Made by a program: the position numbers and the translations under genes. DNA of 6,615 bases, from the NCBI GenBank assembly GCA_003565815.1, contig PXAS01000196.1:1-6615 (forward strand), in the 5' to 3' direction. Positions 1 to 5,049 of this stretch are shown one piece after another; the first letter of the stretch is position 1; every line of letters starts with the position of its first letter. The notes beneath the pieces were generated by a model that saw only the letters and a program-made list of their open reading frames with translations, was not told the origin of the DNA and ran no database searches. This DNA is from PVC group bacterium. GTDB taxonomy: Bacteria; Verrucomicrobiota; Kiritimatiellia; SS1-B-03-39; UBA6053.

Positions 1-151
1 CCATCCAAGATCAGTGTCCCCCAGTGTTTTCAGTGGTTTTCGTTTGCGGGGGCGAAGGAAAGCAAAAAGGCCTGTCGATTTTACGCTTGGAAAAGGGTAT
101 GGGTTTTCTTACAAATTCGACCCCAGCCCCTCTGTTCCCCCGAGATTGCCC
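1..151. other. Leader region upstream of rarA
   Basis: No gene is supported here. The rarA frame stays open back to a GTG at 14, but the extra 46 codons resemble no RarA N-terminus and are rich in basic, proline and serine residues, so I treat them as untranslated. CAGTG occurs three times at 12, 22 and 31, spaced 10 and 9 nt apart, in a T-rich context. I see no convincing -35/-10 pair, and no Shine-Dalgarno sequence before the ATG at 152. Confidence 0.5.
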
Positions 152-1471
152 ATGGACCTCTTTCCCGATCATCCCGACGCCGAAAAAAAACGCCCCCTCG
201 CGGCCCGCATGCGCCCGGTAACGCTGGACGAAATCGCGGGACAGACGCATATCCTCGGCGAGGGCAAGCTCTTGCGCCGGGCCATCGAGGCGGACCGGCT
301 GGACAGCCTGATTCTCTATGGTCCGCCGGGCTGCGGCAAAACGTCGTTGGCGGAGGTGATTGCCAAAGTGACCCAACGGGAATTCGCCCGGGCCAGCGGC
401 ATCCTGGGCAATGTGGCGGAATTGCGGAAAATCCTGGAAACGGCCCGGGACAAACGCCTGCGGGCGGGACGGGAAACGGTCCTGTTCATTGACGAAATCC
501 ACCGCTTCAACAAGGCCCAGCAGGATATTCTCCTGCCTTATGTCGAGGAGGGGGACGTGACCCTGATCGGCGCCACCACCCACAATCCGTTTTTTTTCAT
601 CAACTCCCCCTTGGTCTCTCGCTCCCGGGTTTTTCAATTGGAACCCATTCCGCCGGAAGAAATTGTAAAATTATTGAAACGATCCCTGGAGGACGAACGG
701 GGGTTGGCCGCACACGCCGTTCGCGCCGAGGAGAAGGCGCTTGAACACCTGGCCGCCGTCTGCGAAGGCGATGCCCGCAAGGCTCTCAACGCCTTGGAAG
801 TGGCGGTCTTGACCACGCCCCCGCAGGCCGATGGCACCATTGTCATTCGCCGCGAAGACGCGGAGGAAAGCATCCAAAAAAAGGCCGTGGTTTACGACAA
901 GGACGAGGATGAACATTACGACACCATTTCCGCCTTCATCAAAAGCGTGCGCGGTTCCGACCCGGACGCGGCCATTTACTGGCTCGCGAAAATGCTGGTC
1001 GCGGGCGAGGATCCACGCTTTATTGCCCGTCGGCTCATCATTCTCGCCAGCGAGGACATTGGCAACGCCGACCCGCGCGGATTGACGATTGCGGTGGCGG
1101 CCATGCAAGCCGTGGACTTCATCGGCATGCCGGAGGCGCAGTTGACCCTTTCCCAGGCGACGACCTACTTGGCCAGTGCCCCCAAAAGCAATTCCGCCAC
1201 CCTGGCCATTGGCGAGGCCATGGGGGACGTGAAATCGGGCAAGGTTCTGCCCGTTCCCCGTCATTTGCGAGACGCGCATTACGCGGGGGCCAAAAAGCTT
1301 GGCCACACCGGCTATCAGTACGCGCACGATGGCGAACACCATTTCGTCGATCAGGAATACGCCCCCACGGACAAGCAGTATTACAAACCTTCCGAGCAGG
1401 GATACGAACAGACCATCGACAAGCGCTTGGCCTTCCTGGATTCCCTGCGCAAACATCCGCGGAGGACCTGA
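152..1471 (+). CDS. rarA: Replication-associated recombination protein A (RarA/MgsA), AAA+ ATPase
   Basis: Predicted 439-aa AAA+ ATPase of the RarA/MgsA/WRNIP1 family, a cytoplasmic protein that acts at stalled replication forks and gaps, related to clamp-loader subunits. The start at 152 gives the usual family opening (MDLF, then PLAARMRPVTLDEIAGQ at about 16-32). Walker A is GPPGCGKT (57-64), Walker B LFIDE (111-115) followed by the family-typical IHRFNKAQQD, and sensor 1 is IGATTHNP (139-146). SRSR, shortly after sensor 1, carries the likely arginine finger. The C-terminal half holds the RarA oligomerisation region, including YDKDEDEHYDTISAFIKS, RGSDPDAA and SEDIGNADPRG. Length is normal. 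H replaces the E found in the GATTENP form of E. coli, which I take as lineage variation. No Shine-Dalgarno sequence precedes the ATG. The stop codon overlaps the next start (TGATG), so the two genes are probably co-translated. The identification is secure; the start is likely. Confidence 0.96.
   Translation: MDLFPDHPDAEKKRPLAARMRPVTLDEIAGQTHILGEGKLLRRAIEADRLDSLILYGPPGCGKTSLAEVIAKVTQREFARASGILGNVAELRKILETARDKRLRAGRETVLFIDEIHRFNKAQQDILLPYVEEGDVTLIGATTHNPFFFINSPLVSRSRVFQLEPIPPEEIVKLLKRSLEDERGLAAHAVRAEEKALEHLAAVCEGDARKALNALEVAVLTTPPQADGTIVIRREDAEESIQKKAVVYDKDEDEHYDTISAFIKSVRGSDPDAAIYWLAKMLVAGEDPRFIARRLIILASEDIGNADPRGLTIAVAAMQAVDFIGMPEAQLTLSQATTYLASAPKSNSATLAIGEAMGDVKSGKVLPVPRHLRDAHYAGAKKLGHTGYQYAHDGEHHFVDQEYAPTDKQYYKPSEQGYEQTIDKRLAFLDSLRKHPRRT
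1461..1465 (+). promoter_or_regulatory. Strong Shine-Dalgarno sequence for the cyclo-ligase gene
   Basis: GGAGG lies inside the last codons of rarA, 5 nt before the ATG at 1471. It fixes that start and supports re-initiation by ribosomes finishing rarA. It is the only clear Shine-Dalgarno sequence before a gene in this window. Confidence 0.8.
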
Positions 1472-2025
1472 TGGACGATGCCCCTCCCGACAAATTTAAG
1501 ATTCGTCAGACGTTCGGAGAGAAAATCAGGGCCATGTCCCCTGCCGAACGGGCACGGCAAAGCCAAATGCTTTGCGAGCGTCTGGCCGAAGATCCGAAAA
1601 TTCGCCGGGCCAAACGAATGGGCGTGTATCTGGCATTGCCCGACGAACCGGATGTCGGTCCTTTGTTGCGAAAATGGTTGGCGGAAGGGGTTCAACTGTT
1701 TTTGCCGGCGCCGGACGAGGCCTTCGGGTGGAAGTTCAGGGCTCTGAAGGCTTTGGAACCGCTTCGCCCCGGAATCCTGGGTCTCCGATTTCCGCCTCTT
1801 GGAGATGTGGTGGATGTCGGGACCCTGGATGCGGCCCTGGTCCCCGGAAGAGCCTTTACAAGCGCCGGACACCGACTCGGACGCGGAAAAGGAATTTACG
1901 ACCGCCTGCTGCAAGGATACGGCGAACGCGGCATCGGCGTCGCGTTTGCCTGCCAAGAGGCGGCCTGGCTGCCCCTGGAGATCCACGACATCCGATTGGG
2001 CGCCGTTTTTTTTGGAAATGGGTGA
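1471..2025 (+). CDS. 5-formyltetrahydrofolate cyclo-ligase (MTHFS family)
   Basis: Predicted 184-aa enzyme that converts 5-formyl-THF and ATP to 5,10-methenyl-THF, ADP and phosphate in the cytoplasm, returning a storage or by-product folate to the one-carbon pool. E. coli YgfA/Fau is the namesake. The N-terminal basic helix (KFKIRQTFGEKIRAMSPAERAR, about residues 8-29) is typical of the family. VYLALPDEPDVGPLL follows at about 52-66. The ATP/folate-binding signature is at 127-146: PGRAFTSAG, then HRLGRGKGIYDRLL, matching the family pattern G-x-R-L-G-x-G-x-G-x-Y-D-R. The usual aromatic residue after the first glycine (RLGYG in many members) is R here, and one glycine of GGG is K. Length is normal. 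The ATG overlaps the rarA stop by 1 nt and has a good Shine-Dalgarno sequence. A T8 run at 2009-2016 encodes the terminal Val-Phe-Phe. Confidence 0.93.
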   Translation: MDDAPPDKFKIRQTFGEKIRAMSPAERARQSQMLCERLAEDPKIRRAKRMGVYLALPDEPDVGPLLRKWLAEGVQLFLPAPDEAFGWKFRALKALEPLRPGILGLRFPPLGDVVDVGTLDAALVPGRAFTSAGHRLGRGKGIYDRLLQGYGERGIGVAFACQEAAWLPLEIHDIRLGAVFFGNG

Positions 2026-2184
2026 AGGTTGATCGCAGCAAAACCCCGTTGGAAAAAGTTTTCGAACTGGCTCTGACCAAGGCTTGGGGTGGCGTGGGGG
2101 CTGAGGGGGCCCCCCCTTGGTTACAAGTGTATTGACGCGAAGTGGAAACACTTTTTCCCGCAGCCCCCCTTCCCCTCGAATTCC

Positions 2185-2285
2185 ATTCGACGTGGATATT
2201 CAATGTTTGGACCGGAGGTACACGGACAGGAATGTCCGTGCTCCGTTGGACGTTCAAGGTTGGACATTCGATGTTCGAAGTTCTC
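2185..2285. repeat. Degenerate GTTGGAC/TTCGATGTT word repeats in the convergent spacer
   Basis: The spacer between two converging genes is built of related short words. GTTGGACGTTCA (2245-2256) and GTTGGACATTCG (2259-2270) differ at two positions. They are followed by ATGTTCGAAGTTC, and on the other side of the hairpin by TATTCAATGTTTGGAC (about 2197-2212). No conserved protein is encoded in any frame. I associate such word-iterated spacers with planctomycete, verrucomicrobial and lentisphaeral genomes, but that is recollection rather than something shown here. Confidence 0.5.
2213..2245. terminator. Strong hairpin between convergent genes, possible bidirectional transcription stop
   Basis: CACGGACA (2221-2228) pairs perfectly with TGTCCGTG (2233-2240) across a GGAA loop. 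The stem continues with CGGAG (2213-2217) against CTCCG (2241-2245), leaving a 3-nt bulge at 2218-2220. It sits between the cyclo-ligase stop (2025) and the methyltransferase stop (2302), where a stop serving both strands would be expected. Neither side has a T-tract, so it is not a classical intrinsic terminator. A REP-like structural repeat is the alternative. Confidence 0.4.
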
Positions 2286-2301
2286 TCCCTCTCCCCTCTC
2301 T

Positions 2302-3141
2302 CTACTTCTCCCCCCCAAAAACCCGTTGCCGCAAAGTTTCATACAGCACCAAGGCGGCGGCGGTGGAGACATTGAGGGAATCGGCGATGCCACACATGGG
2401 GAGGGAGACCCGCAGATCGGCGGCCTTCATCCACCGCTCGTCCAAGCCGTGCATCTCAGAGCCCACGGCCAGGGCCACGGGACCGGACAGATCGGTTTCA
2501 TACAGCGAGCGTTCGGCGTGGGGCGTGGCCGCGAGCATGGGGATGCCCTGCTCTTTCAGCCACGCGGTGCATTCTTCGTAGCTGCTTTCGGCCACGGGCA
2601 CGGAAAACAGGGTGCCGACACTGGCCCGTACGGTGTTGGGGTTGTAGATGTCCGTGACCGGATCGCAGATGATCACCGCATCCACCCCGGCCCCGTCGGC
2701 GGAACGCAGCATGGTTCCGAGATTGCCGGGCTTTTCGATGCCGACCATCAACAATAGAAACGGATTGTCCATCTCCGGCAGATCATCCAAGGTCATGTGA
2801 TGTTGGGGCGCCACCGCCAACAGTCCGTCGGGCCGGTCCCGATAGGCGATTTTCCTGAAAACGGTTTCGCTGCATCGCAGGAGTTGCGCCCCTTCGGACT
2901 CGGCGGCCCGCAACACTTCCATGTCGTTGTCGCCCAAAAACAAAGCTTCACAAAAATACACTTCCGTCAACGGCCATCCTTGCTCCAGGGCCCGGGTCAG
3001 TTCCCGATACCCTTCGATCAACACCACCTGATCCGCTTCGCGTACAGACCGCTTGCGAAATTTGTTCAGTTGTTTGATTCTCGGATTTTGCAGGCTGGTG
3101 ATGTCCAGGACATGCTCGAAAGGCTTTTTTTCATCGTTCAT
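2302..3141 (-). CDS. SpoU/TrmH-family RNA 2'-O-ribose methyltransferase
   Basis: Predicted 279-aa SAM-dependent SPOUT methyltransferase that methylates the 2'-OH of a ribose in rRNA or tRNA. Residues 14-110 resemble the SpoU substrate-binding domain: ITSLQNPRIKQLNKFRKRSVRE, then VLIEGYRELTRAL. The C-terminal knotted catalytic domain shows the three SpoU motifs: EKPGNLGTMLRSADGAG (136-152, with N140 and R146), ALAVGSEMHGL (223-233), and SLPMCGIADSLNVSTAAAL (246-264, with the S-L-N-V-S core). It most resembles the RlmB/TsnR-like branch, but the target nucleotide cannot be read from sequence, so I give no symbol. The frame stays open 53 codons upstream to an ATG at 3300. I prefer the ATG at 3141 because the added stretch is repeat-derived and lies outside the family domain. 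It converges with the cyclo-ligase gene and diverges from the gene at 3368. Confidence 0.92.
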   Translation of the reverse strand: MNDEKKPFEHVLDITSLQNPRIKQLNKFRKRSVREADQVVLIEGYRELTRALEQGWPLTEVYFCEALFLGDNDMEVLRAAESEGAQLLRCSETVFRKIAYRDRPDGLLAVAPQHHMTLDDLPEMDNPFLLLMVGIEKPGNLGTMLRSADGAGVDAVIICDPVTDIYNPNTVRASVGTLFSVPVAESSYEECTAWLKEQGIPMLAATPHAERSLYETDLSGPVALAVGSEMHGLDERWMKAADLRVSLPMCGIADSLNVSTAAALVLYETLRQRVFGGEK

Positions 3142-3142
3142 T

Positions 3143-3191
3143 GCAAAGTTCTCACGGATTCGAGTGTGACCCGAATCCGCGGGACCTTTGC
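3143..3191. repeat. Imperfect palindrome abutting the methyltransferase start codon
   Basis: The outer arms GCAAAG (3143-3148) and CTTTGC (3186-3191) and the inner arms CGGATTCG (3155-3162) and CGAATCCG (3172-3179) are all perfectly complementary. The stretch between them pairs partly. The loop is about 9 nt. In the minus-strand transcript this stem ends one nucleotide before the AUG at 3141, so it would cover the weak GAGA that is the only candidate ribosome binding site. It could be a translational control structure or simply an inserted repeat. Its left arm recurs as a direct repeat at 3308-3336. Confidence 0.6.
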
Positions 3192-3332
3192 GTTGAATCC
3201 GCACAATCTCATGGGCTGCAAGGAATTGTCTGGAATCCTCGACAGACCGCATGGGTATGCCTCGGTTCCCGACAATCCCTTTCGCTCCATGATCTTGCAC
3301 GCCTTCTTTGCAAAGTTCTCGCGGATTCGGGT
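3169..3332. mobile_element. Putative 164-bp palindromic MITE-like repeat element
   Basis: The ends at 3169-3191 and 3310-3332 are 23-nt inverted repeats with two mismatches, reading ACCCGAATCCGCG inward on the left and CGCGGATTCGGGT outward on the right. Inside, 3220-3235 and 3266-3281 form a second inverted pair of 16 nt with two mismatches. Flanking sequence outside these inner arms is also loosely complementary, so much of the segment is one long imperfect palindrome. A third copy of the terminal arm lies at 3143-3162. No transposase is encoded and no clear target duplication is visible. A REP/BIME-type structural repeat is an equal alternative. Confidence 0.5.
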
Positions 3333-3336
3333 GTGA
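3308..3336. repeat. 29-nt direct repeat of 3141-3169
   Basis: The 29 nt here match 3141-3169 with only two A/G differences. Both copies start TTGCAAAGTTCTC and end GTGTGA. The pair brackets 138 nt of palindromic sequence in the divergent spacer. It falls just upstream of the gene starting at 3368, and 5 nt before its end it also serves as the right terminal arm of the palindromic element described above. Confidence 0.8.
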
Positions 3337-3367
3337 ATTTTCCTGCTTTCATGTTATCCTGAACCAG

Positions 3368-4075
3368 ATGAAAACAAAAGGATTCTCTTTGACAGGTTTC
3401 TGTGCCCTCTTGCTGCTGGGGGCGCTCTTCCATGTACGCCCCCTCCCCGCGAGTTTGGGTGAATACCAAATCATTCTGGACAAACAATTGCTCGGAAGGC
3501 CCCCTCCCCCCCCGCGTGCGGAGCCGCCGCCTCCCGAACCTCCCGCACCCGCAACCCCGGGCTGGGCCAATGAATACCGCATGACCATGATCACTTACGA
3601 CGATTTCAGCCAAAGCATACGGGTCGGGTTGCAGAACGTCAGAGATAACAGCGGCTTTTTGCTCATCAAAGGCGAGACCTACCCGGGTCATCGTTATGTC
3701 TTGGTGGATGGTGACATTCATCGCGGACAGGCCACCATCTCTTTTCAGGGTCAACAACACCGATTCAGCCTGGAGTCGGGACCCGAACCGACGGATTCAA
3801 CGCCTTCCTCGGCGCGCGGCGGACGCACCCGCCCCAGTCCCCCTTCCCAACCCGAACCCGCCAGGGTCCGGCGCGTGCCTCGTCCGCCTCAGCGGCAGGA
3901 TCAAAACGAGGAACCTGAACAACAAAGCCGTTTCCAGTCCCCCGAAGAACTGCAGGCCCACCTCGAAAACGTGCAAATGGATGCCATCCGCACCGGAAAA
4001 CCACCCCTGCCCATTCCGCTGACGCAGGAAATGGATGACGAATTGGTCCGCGAAGGTGTGCTCCCCCCACAGTGA
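3368..4075 (+). CDS. Conserved-type hypothetical, membrane-anchored proline-rich protein
   Basis: Predicted 235-aa protein that I cannot name with confidence. Residues 1-5 are basic (MKTKG), and residues 6-24 form one hydrophobic segment that could be a signal peptide or an uncleaved anchor. YQIILDKQLLGRPPP follows at 33-47, leading into a proline/alanine linker (45-64). A compact region at about 68-135 looks beta-rich (NEYRMTMITYDD, IRVGLQNVRDNSGFLLIKGE, YVLVDGD). A low-complexity P/R/Q/E region fills 137-187, and a C-terminal tail ends PPLPIPLTQEMDDELVREG. A short cytoplasmic end, single anchor, proline linker and small periplasmic domain recall GspC/PilP-type assembly proteins, but homology is not demonstrated. 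The start at 3368 is chosen because it gives the signal-like N-terminus; the frame extends upstream into repeat DNA. There is no Shine-Dalgarno sequence. The stop overlaps hpt by 4 nt (GTGA), indicating coupling. Confidence 0.75.
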   Translation: MKTKGFSLTGFCALLLLGALFHVRPLPASLGEYQIILDKQLLGRPPPPPRAEPPPPEPPAPATPGWANEYRMTMITYDDFSQSIRVGLQNVRDNSGFLLIKGETYPGHRYVLVDGDIHRGQATISFQGQQHRFSLESGPEPTDSTPSSARGGRTRPSPPSQPEPARVRRVPRPPQRQDQNEEPEQQSRFQSPEELQAHLENVQMDAIRTGKPPLPIPLTQEMDDELVREGVLPPQ

Positions 4076-4671
4076 ACTTCATGAATCTCCCTCCCCACAA
4101 AATCATAGAAACAATTGGTGCCAAAGAGCTTAAAAACAGAGTTGACGAGTTGGTCGAAGAAATCCATGCCCGTTGTCTTCCCCCGCAAACCGGAGAGGCG
4201 CCTCATGAGGCCTCCGCCGAACATCATCTGGTCATCGTGGGCGTTCTGCGGGGAAGTTTCATGTTTCTCGCCGATTTGGTCAGAGCCCTGAACCGCCATC
4301 AACTTCATCCGCGTATCGATTTCATGACCTTGTCCAGCTATGGCGGCGGCACCCGGAGCAGTGGCAACGTGCGCATTCTCAAGGATGTCTCCGTGGATCT
4401 GGATGGGGCCGACGTGCTTTTGGTCGATGACATCCTCGACTCGGGCCGCACCCTGCGCTTTGCCGTCCGTCACATTGAAAACAAAGGGGCCCGGCGGGTG
4501 CTCACCTGTTGCTTGTTGGACAAACCCGCACGTCGTGCCGTGGATATCCGCGCGGATTTCCGCGGTTTCGAGATCCCCGATGTCTTTGTGGTGGGATATG
4601 GCCTGGATTACGACAGCCATTACCGTGAACTGCCCTATATCGGCGAAGTCGTCCACAGCGAAACTCCCTGA
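4072..4671 (+). CDS. hpt: Hypoxanthine phosphoribosyltransferase
   Basis: Predicted 199-aa purine-salvage enzyme that transfers phosphoribose from PRPP to hypoxanthine or guanine, giving IMP or GMP in the cytoplasm. VGVLRGSFMFLADLVRAL (56-73) carries the pyrophosphate-binding loop. DFMTLSSYGGGTRSSG (83-98) is the flexible catalytic loop. VLLVDDILDSGRTL (115-128) is the PRPP motif with its acidic pair. CCLLDKP (146-152) carries the base-binding lysine, and FVVGYGLDYDSHYRELPYIG (172-191) is the family-typical C-terminus, close to E. coli Hpt. Roughly ten residues more than in E. coli Hpt separate helix 1 from the first core strand (about 33-51, CLPPQTGEAPHEASAEHH). The GTG at 4072 overlaps the preceding stop by 4 nt. 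An ATG at 4081 (196 aa) is an equally good start, and neither has a clear Shine-Dalgarno sequence. Confidence 0.95.
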   Translation: MNFMNLPPHKIIETIGAKELKNRVDELVEEIHARCLPPQTGEAPHEASAEHHLVIVGVLRGSFMFLADLVRALNRHQLHPRIDFMTLSSYGGGTRSSGNVRILKDVSVDLDGADVLLVDDILDSGRTLRFAVRHIENKGARRVLTCCLLDKPARRAVDIRADFRGFEIPDVFVVGYGLDYDSHYRELPYIGEVVHSETP

Positions 4672-4750
4672 CGCGGATTAGGCACCGAAACCAGGAGGTT
4701 TTACACCCCTGAAACGAAGCATGTCTGTATAAATGAATTTTCAGAAACTA

Positions 4751-4904
4751 CTTCGGAGTTCCGCTTTCAAGCGGTTTCAGCGATGGGCCTTTAGGCCCGG
4801 AGCAGCATTCGGAAGCAGAAATCGCGATGATTGGCTTGGGAAATCTGAATGAGGTCGGCGCTAAAGCCGCCTCCCTGAAACCGCTTAAAAGCGGAACTCC
4901 GAAG
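4751..4904. mobile_element. 154-bp MITE/BIME-like element with 30-bp terminal inverted repeats
   Basis: The left end (4751-4780, starting CTTCGGAGTTCCGC) and right end (4875-4904, ending GCGGAACTCCGAAG) are 30-nt inverted repeats with one mismatch. Each arm contains its own small hairpin: CCGCTT-TC-AAGCGG at 4761-4774 and CCGCTTAAAAGCGG at 4881-4894. Two more hairpins lie inside, GGGCCT-TT-AGGCCC (4785-4798) and GAGG/CGGC pairing with GCCG/CCTC around GCTAAA (4851-4873). CTA directly flanks both ends (4748-4750 and 4905-4907) and could be a 3-bp target duplication. No transposase is encoded. It may be a non-autonomous element or a paired REP unit mobilised in trans. Confidence 0.7.
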
Positions 4905-4983
4905 CTATATAACCCCCTCCCCCCTGCCCCAAAACCTTTTTCACGTTCTAAGGCTTTTCATCCATACTTTCTCCGTGTTCAAT

Positions 4984-5025
4984 CCGAAAGCCGAAAGCCG
5001 AAAGCCGAAAGCCCCAATCCCCAAT
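4984..5025 (+). repeat. Heptamer tandem repeats, (CCGAAAG)x4 then (CCCCAAT)x2
   Basis: Four perfect copies of CCGAAAG run from 4984 to 5011, followed at once by two perfect copies of CCCCAAT (5012-5025). Both units are 7 nt long. The array ends 24 nt before the mnmE start. Because 7 is not a multiple of 3, changes in copy number would alter spacing in the mnmE leader and the frame of any upstream-initiated product. Confidence 0.9.
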
Positions 5026-5049
5026 CCACAAATACATACCCCTTTTCCC

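Larger units (their letters stand above)
4672..5049. other. 378-bp repeat-rich spacer between hpt and mnmE
   Basis: No gene is supported. From left to right it holds a weak imperfect hairpin just after hpt (about 4691-4711, CAGGAGG against CCCCTG), an A/T-rich stretch (4720-4750), a 154-bp element with inverted ends (4751-4904), a C-rich run (about 4914-4930), and two sets of heptamer repeats (4984-5025). The mnmE frame is open from 4975, but that stretch is repeat DNA and not MnmE-like. The mnmE promoter must lie here or further upstream, and I cannot pick a convincing one. Confidence 0.6.

Noticed and set aside
14..151. 46-codon N-terminal extension of rarA from a GTG at 14
   Set aside because: The family normally begins at the MDLF-type opening encoded from 152, and the extension has no RarA similarity or targeting signal.
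671..1456. Long minus-strand open frame (261 codons) opposite rarA
   Set aside because: It lies wholly within a confidently identified gene, has no recognisable domain, and is expected from G+C-rich coding DNA read in reverse.
1996..2016. GGGCGCCG followed by T8, like an intrinsic terminator inside the cyclo-ligase end
   Set aside because: GGCGCC has no room for a loop and no longer stem is present; the T-run encodes Val-Phe-Phe.
2086..2109. G-rich stretch that might form a G-quadruplex
   Set aside because: There are only three runs of four or more G; the fourth strand would need a GG run, so a stable three-tetrad structure is not supported. An adjacent GGGGGCCCCC has no loop.
2089..2757. 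Plus-strand open frame (222 codons) over the spacer and the 3' part of the methyltransferase gene
   Set aside because: It runs through spacer repeats and then antisense to the SpoU motifs, with glycine/histidine-rich shadow composition.
3142..3300. 53-codon N-terminal extension of the methyltransferase
   Set aside because: It is encoded by palindromic repeat DNA and is not part of the SpoU domain. It is kept only as an alternative start.
3901..4656. Long minus-strand open frame (251 codons) opposite hpt and the end of the preceding gene
   Set aside because: The plus strand has intact Hpt motifs across almost the whole length; the reverse translation shows no family signature.
4975..5049. 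25-codon N-terminal extension of MnmE
   Set aside because: It is translated from heptamer repeats and lies before the point where MnmE proteins normally begin.
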